Shown: positions 45,208 to 54,613 of the stretch, in pieces
How the letters are laid out: every line of letters starts with the position of its first letter
How positions within the stretch are numbered: the first letter of the stretch is position 1
DNA from: Flavobacterium hibernum
GTDB lineage: Bacteria; Bacteroidota; Bacteroidia; Flavobacteriales; Flavobacteriaceae
Assembly: GCF_000832125.1 (NCBI RefSeq)
Contig: NZ_JPRK01000007.1
Coordinates: 124,001 to 188,000, forward strand
Direction of reading: 5' to 3'
DNA length: 64,000 nt
Translations under genes and position numbers: made by a program
The notes under the pieces: model-generated
Told to the model about the DNA's origin: nothing
Databases searched by the model: none
Seen by the model: the letters and a program-made list of their open reading frames with translations, nothing else

Positions 45208-46383
45208 ATGAGGTATCTATTTGTTTTGTTTTTCTTTTTTCTAACCCCATTTTGTTATGCGCAAAATGATACTATTAGTAATGAGAATAAAAAAGATATT
45301 CTAGACGTATTATATAAGCTTTTTCATAAAAATGATTCCATACGAATAAATCCAGATAAAAAAGTAGCCTTTTCTTTGTTGCCTGTTCCAATAGATGCTA
45401 ATAAAAGTGCAGGATTAGTTGTTTCTTTTCTGACAACATTTTACCTTGGAGACAGTAAAACTACAAAAATGTCTCAAGTTACATTTTCGCCTTATTTTAG
45501 TTTTACAAAGCAATACGTTTTCCCGATTCAAAGTTATATTTATACAAAAGACAATAGCTGGAATTTTATTGGAGACTATCGTTATATGATTTATCCACAA
45601 CCAACTTACGGATTAGGCGGACACAACACAGATCAAAAAATGTCAACTTTAGATTATCAACAGTGGCGCTTTTATCAATTTGCAACTCGAAGAATAGTTG
45701 GTAATTTTCGATTAGGCTTAGGTGTATTATTAGATGATTATCAAAATATTTCGGAAGAGTCATATATAGACGACGAAACAGATTACTCCAAATATATGAA
45801 TGGAGATTACTCTGATAAAAATTCTTTTGGAGTTGCGCTGCAAGGATTGTACGATTCCAGAGAAAACAATGTCAATCCTGAGCAAGGTTTATATGTTGAA
45901 GCCGATTATAGAATCAATACAAGTGGAGTAAATGGCGAAAAGTGGAAATCGATTTATTTTGACGCTCGAAAATACCACTCTTTCAGTAAATATAAACACA
46001 GAGTTTTGGCTTATCGGGCTTTTTACTGGTCAACTTTTGGCGGAAAACCTCATTATCTTGATTTACCAAGTATTGGTTGGGATCGCGATGGTAAAACAGG
46101 TCGCGGCTTTACCCGAAATAGATTTAGAAGCAATGCATTGATTTATTTTGAAACAGAATACAGAACGGATATTACTAGAAATGGATTTATAGGAGCCGTG
46201 TTTTTTACCAATATATCGTCAGTTTCAAAGTTAGATACCTACGATTTTAAAAAGTGGAATCCTGCCGTAGGAACCGGTTTACGCATTAAATGGAACAAGC
46301 AAAATAATAGTAATTTAGTGCTCGATTTTGGAGTTAGTAAAAACGATTGGTCATTACGATTAGGTTTGGCCGAAAATTTCTAA
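45208..46383 (+). CDS. BamA/TamA-like outer-membrane barrel protein
   Basis: The 391-residue product has a signal peptide (MRYLFVLFFFFLTPFCYAQ) and then a barrel resembling the C-terminal domain of the Omp85 superfamily. Conserved-looking segments are GVALQGLYDSRENNVNPEQGLYVEADYR and the closing RLGLAENF with terminal Phe. No POTRA repeats precede it, so it is not BamA itself. In-frame codons upstream of 45208 would precede the signal peptide. The GT2 gene follows after 30 nt. Confidence 0.82.
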   Translation: MRYLFVLFFFFLTPFCYAQNDTISNENKKDILDVLYKLFHKNDSIRINPDKKVAFSLLPVPIDANKSAGLVVSFLTTFYLGDSKTTKMSQVTFSPYFSFTKQYVFPIQSYIYTKDNSWNFIGDYRYMIYPQPTYGLGGHNTDQKMSTLDYQQWRFYQFATRRIVGNFRLGLGVLLDDYQNISEESYIDDETDYSKYMNGDYSDKNSFGVALQGLYDSRENNVNPEQGLYVEADYRINTSGVNGEKWKSIYFDARKYHSFSKYKHRVLAYRAFYWSTFGGKPHYLDLPSIGWDRDGKTGRGFTRNRFRSNALIYFETEYRTDITRNGFIGAVFFTNISSVSKLDTYDFKKWNPAVGTGLRIKWNKQNNSNLVLDFGVSKNDWSLRLGLAENF

Positions 46384-46413
46384 CTTTCCAAAAAATCAAT
46401 TCCTTTATTTTTC

Positions 46414-47577
46414 ATGCAATTATCGGTAATTATTCTTAATTATAACGTACGTTACTTTCTGGAACAATGTGTTTTAAGTGTTCAGGAAGCACTTTCGACA
46501 CTTGATGCAGAAATTATTGTAGTCGACAATCATTCGTCCGACGAGAGTTGTTTGATGATGAAAAATAAGTTTCCAAACATAAAATTGATAGAAAATAAAA
46601 GCAATTTTGGTTTTCCAAAAGGAAATAATATAGGAGTAGAACAAGCTAGCGGAAAGTATGTTTGTATTTTAAATCCCGATACAGTTGTTGCCGAAGATAC
46701 CTTCACTAAAATTTTGGCTTTCGCCGAAAAACAAACGGATTTAGGAATTGCGGGCTGTAAATTAATTGACGGAACAGGAAGTTTTTTACCCGAAAGTAAA
46801 CGCGGAATTCCAACGCCTTGGGTTGCTTTTACCAAAGTTTTTGGATTGTATAAAATTTTTCCAAATTGGAATCTTTTTAATCAATATTATGCGCAGCATT
46901 TAGAACAAGAACAAACTGGTAAAGTTGAGATTTTAGTTGGTGCTTTTATGTTGCTGAAACGCGAATTTTATCTTGAATTAGAAGGATTTGATGAAAATTG
47001 TTTCATGTATGCCGATGATATTGATTTGTCCTATCGCTCATTGCAACAAAAGAAATCAAACTACTATTTTCATGATACAACAGTTTTACATTATAAAGGA
47101 GAAAGTACTTTAAAAGATGAAAAGTATATGAAACACTTTCAAAATGCTATGAATTTTTTCTATCAAAAGCATTTTAAGAAATCATTCTTTTTTACATTTT
47201 TTATCCAGATAGGCACTTGGTTTTTCTCTTTTGTAAAAATGTTTCAGGGAAAAACGAAAGCAAAACCACGACCTGAAAGTGTTGTTTTTTACTCTTCAAA
47301 TAAAATTTTGTCTGAAAAATTACCTCATATTTTAAAAAATAAAGTAGAGTTTTTAGATTTCAAAAAAGAAAAAATGGTAAATTCGTGCCAGGTTTTTAAG
47401 GGTAAAAGAGTTGAGATTATTTTGGATAATCAGTATGTTTCGTTCAAAAAATGTATCAAAATCATAGAAACTCTTAAAGATAAGAACATTACTTTTAAGA
47501 TTTTACCCAAAAATACAAATTTTATTATTGGAAGCAATTCAAGAAATGATAGAGGGCAAATTGTAAAAATTGAGTAA
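46414..47577 (+). CDS. GT2 family glycosyltransferase
   Basis: The 387-residue enzyme has a GT-A domain in residues 1-240: SVIILNYN at the start, EIIVVDNHSSDES, NFGFPKGNNIG, the DXD-type NPDT at 88-91, and FDENCFMYADDIDLSYR as acceptor-side motif. This resembles rhamnosyltransferases of the WbbL type. A hydrophobic segment (FFFTFFIQIGTWFFSFVKMF, about 250-270) anchors it, and a basic, lysine-rich tail of 110 residues follows that I do not recognise. It probably assembles a surface glycan. Confidence 0.9.
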   Translation: MQLSVIILNYNVRYFLEQCVLSVQEALSTLDAEIIVVDNHSSDESCLMMKNKFPNIKLIENKSNFGFPKGNNIGVEQASGKYVCILNPDTVVAEDTFTKILAFAEKQTDLGIAGCKLIDGTGSFLPESKRGIPTPWVAFTKVFGLYKIFPNWNLFNQYYAQHLEQEQTGKVEILVGAFMLLKREFYLELEGFDENCFMYADDIDLSYRSLQQKKSNYYFHDTTVLHYKGESTLKDEKYMKHFQNAMNFFYQKHFKKSFFFTFFIQIGTWFFSFVKMFQGKTKAKPRPESVVFYSSNKILSEKLPHILKNKVEFLDFKKEKMVNSCQVFKGKRVEIILDNQYVSFKKCIKIIETLKDKNITFKILPKNTNFIIGSNSRNDRGQIVKIE

Positions 47578-47661
47578 AAAATTATATTAAGTGTAATTTA
47601 TATCCAAAATATTCAGTAATTTCGCAATCAGAAAATCAAAATCATCCTTTAGATTAACAAT

Positions 47662-48975
47662 ATGGCAAGATTTGAATTAAAACTTCCAAAGATGGGAGAG
47701 AGTGTCGCTGAAGCAACTATTACCAACTGGTTGAAAGAAGTAGGAGACAAAATTGAAGCTGACGAAGCTGTACTTGAAATTGCGACTGATAAGGTTGATA
47801 GTGAAGTGCCTAGTGAAGTTTCAGGGATTTTAGTTGAACAATTGTTTGGTAAAGATGATTTAGTTCAGGTGGGACAAACTATTGCGATTATTGAAACAGA
47901 AGGTGATTCGCCGGTTGCAAAAGCAAGTGAAGAAACTGTAGTTTCTGTAGAAGTTGCTGAAATTGAAAAAACAATAGAAACAACTAAGGAGACAATTGCA
48001 GCTCCACAAGATTTTTCAGGATCGGATAAATTCTTTTCACCATTAGTAAAAAATATTGCTAAAGAAGAAGGGATTTCTGTTGCAGAACTTGAAGTTATGC
48101 AAGGTTCAGGAAAAGACGGTCGCGTAACAAAAGAAGATATTTTAAAATATATTGAAGATCGTAAATCTGGTGTTGTTGAAACTCCAAAAGTTGCTGCTGT
48201 CACTCCGAAAGTTGCAGAACCAGTAGTTCAAAAAAGTCAACAAGCAGTTCCGGTTTCTGTAAATGGAGGTGATGAAATCATCGAAATGGACAGAATGCGT
48301 AAACTGATTTCAGGATATATGACGGCTTCAGTGCAAACTTCGGCTCACGTACAATCGTTTATTGAGGTGGATGTAACAAATATCGTAAAATGGAGAGAAA
48401 AGGTTAAAACCGCTTTTGAGAAAAGAGAAGGTGAGAAATTGACTTTTACGCCAATTATGATGGAAGCTGTTGCGAAAGCATTAAAAGATTTCCCGGGAAT
48501 GAATATATCTGTTGATGGTGATTACATTATCAAAAAGAAAAATATAAACTTAGGAATGGCTGCTGCTTTACCAAACGGAAATTTGATTGTACCTGTAATT
48601 AAAAATGCAGATCAGTTAAATTTGGTTGGAATGGCAAAAGCGGTTAATGATTTAGGAAACCGCGCAAAAGCAGGAAAATTAAAACCAGACGACACGCAAG
48701 GAGGGACTTACACAGTTACAAATGTGGGGACTTTTGGAAGTGTTTTTGGAACGCCAATTATTAATCAGCCTCAAGTTGGAATTCTAGCTCTTGGTGCAAT
48801 TCGTAAAGTGCCAGCGGTTATCGAAACTCCTGAAGGTGATTTTATCGGAATCCGTCAAAAAATGTTCCTTTCACATTCATATGATCACAGAGTTGTGGAT
48901 GGTGCATTAGGTGGAAGCTTTGTAAAAAGAGTAGCAGAGTATTTAGAAGCTTTTGATGTAGATAGAGATTTCTAA
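47662..48975 (+). CDS. 2-oxoacid dehydrogenase E2, dihydrolipoyl acyltransferase
   Basis: The 437-residue E2 has one lipoyl domain with Lys44 in EIATDKVDSEVPSE, a linker, a peripheral subunit-binding domain (about 126-168, FFSPLVKNIAKEEG to GRVTKEDI) and the catalytic domain with SYDHRVVDGALGG near 405-417. It transfers acyl groups to CoA. Which complex it belongs to cannot be fixed; the branched-chain complex is my first guess. No E1 or E3 gene is adjacent. Confidence 0.92.
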   Translation: MARFELKLPKMGESVAEATITNWLKEVGDKIEADEAVLEIATDKVDSEVPSEVSGILVEQLFGKDDLVQVGQTIAIIETEGDSPVAKASEETVVSVEVAEIEKTIETTKETIAAPQDFSGSDKFFSPLVKNIAKEEGISVAELEVMQGSGKDGRVTKEDILKYIEDRKSGVVETPKVAAVTPKVAEPVVQKSQQAVPVSVNGGDEIIEMDRMRKLISGYMTASVQTSAHVQSFIEVDVTNIVKWREKVKTAFEKREGEKLTFTPIMMEAVAKALKDFPGMNISVDGDYIIKKKNINLGMAAALPNGNLIVPVIKNADQLNLVGMAKAVNDLGNRAKAGKLKPDDTQGGTYTVTNVGTFGSVFGTPIINQPQVGILALGAIRKVPAVIETPEGDFIGIRQKMFLSHSYDHRVVDGALGGSFVKRVAEYLEAFDVDRDF

Positions 48976-48994
48976 AATATTTAAAAATATAATC

Positions 48995-49032
48995 AAACCC
49001 GAAGAATTTTAATAATTTTTCGGGTTTTTTGT
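48995..49032 (+). terminator. terminator of the E2 gene
   Basis: AAACCCGAA (48995-49003) and TTCGGGTTT (49019-49027) form the stem, and T residues follow. Confidence 0.75.
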
Positions 49033-49163
49033 TTTGTAAGAAAAGGTTAAAGAAACGAACAGTAGCTTTCTGTAAGAACCGTTTTAAAAGTTAAAATCGC
49101 AAAATTGCCCCTGTTTTTGTTTAAAAAAATCAAGAATAAAAGAGGAAATTCGGCTTTAAAAAT

Positions 49164-49171
49164 TACATTTG
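49164..49171 (+). promoter_or_regulatory. -7 box TACATTTG of the exonuclease gene
   Basis: Exact TAnnTTTG 20 nt before the start codon at 49192. Confidence 0.55.
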
Positions 49172-49191
49172 TAATCTTATAAAAATTTAAA

Positions 49192-49962
49192 ATGGAACTC
49201 AAACTCAACAAACCAATTTGCTTTTTTGATCTTGAAACAACCGGAATTGATATCGGTAAAGATCGAATTGTAGAAATTTCGATATTCAAAGTTTTTCCAA
49301 ACGGAAATAAAGAAAGTAAAACCTGGTTAGTGAATCCTACAATTCCAATTCCTCCACAAACTACAGCTGTGCATGGTATTACAGATGAAAAAGTGGCCAA
49401 TGAACCAACTTTTGTAGAATTGGCACCTCAGGTTTATAATATGATTAAAGATAGTGATTTGGGAGGATTCAATTCAGATCGTTTCGATATTCCGTTATTA
49501 GCCGAAGAATTGCTTCGTGCCGGAGTTGATTTTGATATGAAAAATAAAGTTTCAGTAGACGTGCAAACTATTTTTCATAAAATGGAAGAACGTACCTTAA
49601 GTGCGGCTCTAAAATTTTATTGTGGAAAAAGTCTTGAAAATGCACACTCTGCAGAAGCGGATACAATGGCGACTTACGAAATCTTAAAAGCGCAATTAGA
49701 TCGTTATCCTGAATTGGAAAATGATATGAAATCATTGTCTGAATTTACAACTAGAAAAAAAATAGCTGATTTTGCCGGAATGATTGCCTTTGATAAAGAT
49801 AACGAAGAGATTTTTACTTTCGGAAAACATAAAGGAGCGAAAGTGGATAAAATTCTGGAAACTGAGCCGGGCTATTTCAGCTGGATTCAAAATGCCGATT
49901 TTCCATTGTATACTAAAAAGGTGCTAACGGCAATTAAATTAAGAAAGTTAAATACAAAATAA
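49192..49962 (+). CDS. DnaQ-like 3'-5' exonuclease with C-terminal extension
   Basis: The 256-residue protein has a DEDDh exonuclease domain (1-170): FFDLETTGID (Asp, Glu), GFNSDRFDIPLLAEELLRAG and HSAEADTMATYEIL with the catalytic His and last Asp. Residues about 195-250 (FTFGKHKGAKVDKILETEPGYFSWIQ) resemble a DUF3820-type module found fused to such exonucleases. It degrades single strands, perhaps in repair or RNA turnover; it is too short and separate to be the replicative proofreading subunit by itself. Confidence 0.88.
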   Translation: MELKLNKPICFFDLETTGIDIGKDRIVEISIFKVFPNGNKESKTWLVNPTIPIPPQTTAVHGITDEKVANEPTFVELAPQVYNMIKDSDLGGFNSDRFDIPLLAEELLRAGVDFDMKNKVSVDVQTIFHKMEERTLSAALKFYCGKSLENAHSAEADTMATYEILKAQLDRYPELENDMKSLSEFTTRKKIADFAGMIAFDKDNEEIFTFGKHKGAKVDKILETEPGYFSWIQNADFPLYTKKVLTAIKLRKLNTK

Positions 49963-50055
49963 GGTTCTGAGCTACTAAGGTTCTAAGATGTTAAGTTTTT
50001 CTGCATAGTTTCTTAGAATCTTAATGACTTAGCAACTTAGCAACTTATATAAGAA
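49963..50055. repeat. GGTTCTAAG/CTTAG repeat tract
   Basis: The whole gap consists of ctaag, ggttc and cttag units; CTAAGGTTCTAAGATGTTAAG-like text in the left half is imperfectly complementary to the right half. It starts directly at the exonuclease stop codon. Related to 15541-15631. Confidence 0.55.
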
Positions 50056-50667
50056 ATGAAAATCATTTGTATCGGTAGAAATTACAGCAATCATATTGAA
50101 GAATTGCAGAACGAGCGACCAACGGATCCGGTGGTTTTTATGAAACCGGATTCGGCGGTTTTATTGAAGCAACATCCGTTTGTAATTCCGGAATTTTCTG
50201 AAGAGATTCATCATGAATTAGAGGTAATTATTAAGATTAACAAGGTGGGTAAGTATATTGAGCCTAAATTTGCACACAAATACTACGATGAAATAAGCGT
50301 AGGTATCGATTTTACGGCCAGAGATTTGCAAGAAAAATTAAAAGCTAAAGGGTTGCCATGGGAAAAAGCTAAATCATTTGATGGTTCTGCGGTAATAGGA
50401 GATTTTTTACCAAAAAGTGATTATGTTTCTATGGAAAATCTTACATTTGAGTTGACTAATAATTCTGAAACAGTTCAAAAAGGAAATACAAGCTTAATGC
50501 TTTGGAAAATTGATGAACTTATTTCGTACGTATCGCAATTCTTTACGTTGAAGATTGGAGATATTATTTTTACAGGAACGCCTGCGGGAGTTGCCTCGGT
50601 CAAGCCAAATGATATTTTAGAGGGCTTTTTAGAAGATAAAAAATTATTCAGAATACAAGTAAAATAA
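50056..50667 (+). CDS. fumarylacetoacetate hydrolase family protein
   Basis: The 203-residue enzyme has the FAH fold: KIICIGRNYSNHIEELQNE, DPVVFMKPDSAVL, the metal-binding EIHHELEVIIKI, GIDFTARDLQ and IIFTGTPAGVASVKPND. Members of this size hydrolyse acylpyruvates or decarboxylate oxaloacetate. Its last base is shared with the start codon of the Hpt gene (TAATG), so the two are coupled. Confidence 0.9.
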   Translation: MKIICIGRNYSNHIEELQNERPTDPVVFMKPDSAVLLKQHPFVIPEFSEEIHHELEVIIKINKVGKYIEPKFAHKYYDEISVGIDFTARDLQEKLKAKGLPWEKAKSFDGSAVIGDFLPKSDYVSMENLTFELTNNSETVQKGNTSLMLWKIDELISYVSQFFTLKIGDIIFTGTPAGVASVKPNDILEGFLEDKKLFRIQVK

Positions 50668-51011
50668 TGGCTTTAAAATACAACCTTTCGAAAGTTTATG
50701 CGCTTTCAGATAATGATCCCGAATTTGTAAACGAAATTCTAAAATTATTTGTTACAGAAGTTCCTGAAGATTTAAAACAAATCAAAGAAGGAATTAAGAA
50801 AAGAGATCATAAGTATGCTTATTCATATGCGCACAAAATAAAACCTACATTGGATTTAATGGGGTTAAATGTAGCTTTTGAGGAAATTCTGCAAGTCGAA
50901 GCTTGGACAAAAGCAGAAGGCAAGAAAAAAGATATTATCGAAACTTTTAAAAGTATAAAAGTGCAGGTAAAAGAAGCTATCAAAGAAATTAAAAAAGATT
51001 TTGATTTATAA
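50667..51011 (+). CDS. Hpt (histidine phosphotransfer) domain protein
   Basis: The 114-residue four-helix protein consists of a single Hpt domain. The phospho-accepting His lies in YAYSYAHKIKPTLDLMG, in the place of the usual AHxLKG. It would shuttle phosphate between a hybrid histidine kinase and a response regulator; neither is encoded in the window. Coupling to an FAH-family gene is unexpected. Confidence 0.83.
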   Translation: MALKYNLSKVYALSDNDPEFVNEILKLFVTEVPEDLKQIKEGIKKRDHKYAYSYAHKIKPTLDLMGLNVAFEEILQVEAWTKAEGKKKDIIETFKSIKVQVKEAIKEIKKDFDL

Positions 51012-51232
51012 AATCTAAACAAGGTTCAATTCTTGTCTTTTTATTTAAAGATAAGAATAGAGTAGTCTTGATAATTCAGGAAACAAATCTTTTTGCTTTA
51101 GAAAATTTCGTAAAACGTCTCCTTATATTTTGATAAGAAAGGCGTTTTTTTACTTCTTACGAAAATCAAAGCGATGACAACCTACTTTCTAATAAAGTCT
51201 TACGAATTAAGTAAGCGAAAAATTTTATTACT

Positions 51233-52486
51233 ATGAAAGCAACTATTATTACAATTGGAGATGAAATTTTAATTGGTCAAATTGTAGATACAAATTCCGG
51301 ATTTATTGCAAAATCGCTCGATCGTATTGGGGTCGAAGTTCATGAAATGATTTCAATAAGCGATGATAAAAAACACATTTTAGATACTTTTGCACAGTTG
51401 CAAAATAGGGTAGATGTTGTGATCGTAACAGGTGGTTTAGGGCCAACAAAAGACGATGTTACTAAGAAAACATTCTGCGAATATTTTGATGATGTATTAG
51501 TTGTAAATCCAGAAGTTTTGGCTCATGTAACCGAGATGATTGAAGGTTTTTATAAGCGACCAATTTCTCAATTAAATAAAGATCAGGCGCTTGTTCCGTC
51601 AACTTGTACTGTGTTGCATAATCAAGTGGGTACGGCGCCGGGAATGTGGATGAAGAAAGAAAATACTGTATTTATCTCGCTTCCGGGAGTTCCGTACGAG
51701 ATGAAATATTTAGTAGAAGAAGAAATAATACCAAAGATAGTTCGAGAGTATAAACGTCCTTATATCATTCATAAAACTATTTTGACCTATGGGCAAGGAG
51801 AGAGTTTGGTTGCGGAACGTATTGAAGATTGGGAGAATAATTTGCCTGATTTCATCAAATTGGCTTATTTGCCAAATCCGGGTCGGGTACGTTTACGATT
51901 AACGGCTAGAGGAACTAATAAAGAAGACTTAGAAGAAGCTATTGAAGAAAATGTAAAATCTTTAGATGCTATAATTCATGATATTATAGTAGGTTATGAG
52001 GAGAATGAAACAATAGAATCTGTAGTTGGAAAAATTCTAACCAAACAAAATAAGACAATTTCAACAGCCGAAAGTTTTACGGGAGGTAAAATAGCTTCGA
52101 TTTTGTCTGCTGTTCCTGGGGCTTCGAGTTATTTTAAAGGTAGTGTGGTTTCTTATGCAACTGAGGCGAAGGTTAATGTTCTCGGTATCTCGCAAGATTT
52201 AGTCGATCAATTTTCGGTAGTTAGTGCAGAGGTTGCCTCGGCTATGGCTTTGAATGTGAAAGAGATACTTAAAACAGACTATGCAATTGCGACAACTGGT
52301 AACGCCGGACCTACAAAAGGGGACTCAGATGCTGAAATTGGAGCAGTTTTTATTGCATTGGCTACTCCAAATGGTATTATTGTGGAAGAATTTAACTTTG
52401 GCCAACCACGTGAAAAAGTGATAGATAGAGCGACGATTAAGAGTTTAGAAATATTACAGAAAGAAATTTTAAAAAATGTGCAATAA
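51233..52486 (+). CDS. cinA: CinA-like protein, nicotinamide mononucleotide deamidase
   Basis: The 417-residue two-domain protein has an N-terminal MoCF/COG1058 domain (1-170: [41 protein letters not shown]) and a C-terminal PncC amidase domain (about 255-417: [48 protein letters not shown]). It salvages NAD breakdown products; the competence link is historical. A weak imperfect hairpin at about 51112-51152 lies in the 221-nt gap upstream. Confidence 0.93.
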   Translation: MKATIITIGDEILIGQIVDTNSGFIAKSLDRIGVEVHEMISISDDKKHILDTFAQLQNRVDVVIVTGGLGPTKDDVTKKTFCEYFDDVLVVNPEVLAHVTEMIEGFYKRPISQLNKDQALVPSTCTVLHNQVGTAPGMWMKKENTVFISLPGVPYEMKYLVEEEIIPKIVREYKRPYIIHKTILTYGQGESLVAERIEDWENNLPDFIKLAYLPNPGRVRLRLTARGTNKEDLEEAIEENVKSLDAIIHDIIVGYEENETIESVVGKILTKQNKTISTAESFTGGKIASILSAVPGASSYFKGSVVSYATEAKVNVLGISQDLVDQFSVVSAEVASAMALNVKEILKTDYAIATTGNAGPTKGDSDAEIGAVFIALATPNGIIVEEFNFGQPREKVIDRATIKSLEILQKEILKNVQ

Positions 52487-52557
52487 TTTTTTGCTACAAT
52501 GGTTTATTTTTCTTTTCTTTGCACCCTGATTTTGAATAACGATAAAAGTAAAGTATA

Positions 52558-52794
52558 ATGTCAAGAGTTTGTGACCTTACAGGTAAAAGAGCGATGGTAG
52601 GAAATAACGTTTCTCACGCTATGAACAAAACTAAGAGAAAATTTTCTGTAAACTTAGTTAAAAAGCGTTTTTATCTTCCAGAAGAAGATAGATGGATTAC
52701 TCTTAGAGTAGCAGCATCTACGATAAAAACAATTAATAAAAATGGAATTTCTGCTGTTTTGAAAAAAGCGCAGTCAGAAGGATTTATCAAATAA
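52558..52794 (+). CDS. rpmB: 50S ribosomal protein L28 (zinc-free form)
   Basis: The 78-residue protein matches bL28: [26 protein letters not shown]. Only Cys5 is present, so it is the form without the four zinc ligands. It heads the cluster rpmB-rpmG-DUF4295-ftsY. Confidence 0.96.
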   Translation: MSRVCDLTGKRAMVGNNVSHAMNKTKRKFSVNLVKKRFYLPEEDRWITLRVAASTIKTINKNGISAVLKKAQSEGFIK

Positions 52795-52821
52795 TCTTTT
52801 CCTAAATAAATATATAGCAAG

Positions 52822-53004
52822 ATGGCAAAGAAAGGTAATAGAATCCAGGTAATTTTAGAATGTACTGAGCACAAGACTTCTGGTGTTCCAGGTACTTCAA
52901 GATACATTACAACTAAGAACAAAAAAAATACTCCGGATAGATTAGAGATTAAAAAATTTAATCCAATCTTGAAACGCGTAACTGTTCACAAAGAAATTAA
53001 GTAA
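52822..53004 (+). CDS. rpmG: 50S ribosomal protein L33 (zinc-free form)
   Basis: The 60-residue protein matches bL33 ([35 protein letters not shown]). It has one cysteine and no CxxC pairs, so it is the zinc-independent form. 27 nt separate it from rpmB. Confidence 0.96.
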
Positions 53005-53079
53005 TAATTAGAGATTTTTATGAGTCTCAAATGGTATTGCCATTCGAGTTTTATAAAAGCTTCAAATAACATTTGAATC

Positions 53080-53232
53080 ATGGCAAAGAAAACCGTAGCA
53101 TCGTTACAAACATCTTCTAAGAGATTATCAAAAGCCATCAAAATGGTGAAATCTCCTAAAACTGGTGCATATACATTCGTAGAATCTATTATGGCTCCTG
53201 AAGAAGTTGATACTTTCTTGAAAAAGAAATAA
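53080..53232 (+). CDS. DUF4295 protein, ribosome-associated
   Basis: This 50-residue basic protein (MAKKTVASLQTSSKRLSKAI, later KSPKTGAYTFVESIMAPEEV) is the DUF4295 family, found only in Bacteroidota and always near L33. I recall a report of an extra Bacteroidota large-subunit protein named bL38 in a Flavobacterium ribosome structure; this could be it, but I cannot confirm. It lies 75 nt after rpmG, before a strong terminator. Confidence 0.88.
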   Translation: MAKKTVASLQTSSKRLSKAIKMVKSPKTGAYTFVESIMAPEEVDTFLKKK

Positions 53233-53251
53233 TTACAATCACATTATATAG

Positions 53252-53286
53252 AAAAGCTACTTTCATTCGGAAGTAGCTTTTTTATT
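53252..53286 (+). terminator. terminator of the rpmB-rpmG-DUF4295 cluster
   Basis: AAAAGCTACTT (53252-53262) and AAGTAGCTTTT (53271-53281) are exact complements around eight bases, followed by T residues. Confidence 0.85.
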
Positions 53287-53400
53287 TTTTATATTTGTCT
53301 AAAATTTAAAGAAACATTGCTAATTTTAAGTTTCTTTAAATATTAAGGATTATTTAGATTGTAAAATTGTATAATCTAAAAAACTAACAACCTATAAAAA

Positions 53401-54354
53401 ATGAGTTTTTTTAAAAAATTATTTTCTACTGATAAAAAAGAGACTTTAGACAAAGGTCTTGAAAAATCAAAAACTACTTTTTTCTCAAAGTTAAGTAAAG
53501 CCGTTGCCGGAAAATCAAAAGTTGACGACGATGTTCTGGATAATCTCGAAGAAATTCTTGTGGCATCAGACGTTGGGGTGAATACTACGCTGAAAGTAAT
53601 TTCAAGAATAGAAAAACGTGTTGCTGAAGATAAGTATTTAGGGACAGATGAATTAAACCAAATTCTGCGTGAAGAAATTGGTGCTTTATTATCTGAAACG
53701 AATACTGGTGAGGCAACCGAATTTGAAATTCCTAAAGATAAAAAACCATACGTTTTGATGGTAGTTGGAGTTAATGGAGTTGGAAAAACAACAACGATTG
53801 GTAAACTTGCTTATCAATTTAAAAAAGCGGGTTATAAAGTGGTTTTAGGTGCTGCTGATACTTTTCGTGCCGCAGCTATCGATCAGTTGCAAGTTTGGGC
53901 AGATCGTGTAGATGTGCCAATCGTGAGACAAAATATGGGTAGTGATCCAGCTTCTGTAGCATTTGATACTTTGCAATCAGCCGTAGCGCAAAATGCCGAT
54001 GTGGTTATTATTGATACCGCCGGGCGTTTGCATAATAAGATCAATTTGATGAACGAACTTACAAAGGTAAAACGTGTTATGCAGAAGGTTGTTGCCGATG
54101 CTCCTCATGATGTACTTTTGGTTTTAGATGGTTCAACAGGTCAAAATGCTTTTGAGCAAGCTAAACAATTTACAGCTGCAACAGAAGTAACTTCTCTTGC
54201 TGTTACAAAATTAGACGGTACAGCAAAAGGTGGTGTTGTAATTGGTATTTCAGATCAGTTTCAAATTCCTGTAAAATACATTGGTGTTGGTGAAGGAATT
54301 GAAGATTTACAAGTCTTTAATAAGTATGAATTTGTAGATAGCTTTTTTAAATAA
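53401..54354 (+). CDS. ftsY: signal recognition particle receptor FtsY
   Basis: The 317-residue GTPase receives SRP-bound ribosomes at the inner membrane. The N domain spans 1-105; the G domain has G1 GVNGVGKTT (123-131), DTFRAAA (153-159), DTAGR near 205 and TKLDG near 270. The long acidic A domain of E. coli FtsY is absent, leaving a short basic, amphipathic N-terminus (MSFFKKLFST) likely to touch the membrane. Confidence 0.95.
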   Translation: MSFFKKLFSTDKKETLDKGLEKSKTTFFSKLSKAVAGKSKVDDDVLDNLEEILVASDVGVNTTLKVISRIEKRVAEDKYLGTDELNQILREEIGALLSETNTGEATEFEIPKDKKPYVLMVVGVNGVGKTTTIGKLAYQFKKAGYKVVLGAADTFRAAAIDQLQVWADRVDVPIVRQNMGSDPASVAFDTLQSAVAQNADVVIIDTAGRLHNKINLMNELTKVKRVMQKVVADAPHDVLLVLDGSTGQNAFEQAKQFTAATEVTSLAVTKLDGTAKGGVVIGISDQFQIPVKYIGVGEGIEDLQVFNKYEFVDSFFK

Positions 54355-54358
54355 TAGT

Positions 54359-54535
54359 ATGAATTTTTCTTCTTTAAAAAATATAACGCCACTAACTTTT
54401 TATTTTGGCAGTATCATATGTTTTGTTTTGGCTAATGTAACAAAGGATAGTAGTTTGTCTTCTTACTATGTTTTGCTGGTTTTGGGTGTAATTCTTTTTT
54501 TTGTTGGAGTTCTAAAAAGACTAAGTTCAAAATAG
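54359..54535 (+). CDS. 58-residue two-helix membrane protein after ftsY
   Basis: A short reading frame begins 4 nt after the ftsY stop: MNFSSLKNITPLTFYFGS, then two hydrophobic segments (about 13-27 and 37-52), and a basic end VLKRLSSK. The close spacing, good start codon and membrane pattern support a real gene co-transcribed with ftsY. Function unknown. Confidence 0.65.
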   Translation: MNFSSLKNITPLTFYFGSIICFVLANVTKDSSLSSYYVLLVLGVILFFVGVLKRLSSK

Positions 54536-54613
54536 AAATTGCTCTTTTGAATGGATTGTTTGTTAGGGTAGTTGTGTTCTGTGGTTGAAAGGTTTTGACT
54601 AAATGAAATAAAT

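Noticed and set aside
47865..48203. A 112-residue reading frame antisense to the E2 gene
   Set aside because: It is fully inside the lipoyl and linker coding region, which is certain; the product has low-complexity Ser/Thr content and no family.
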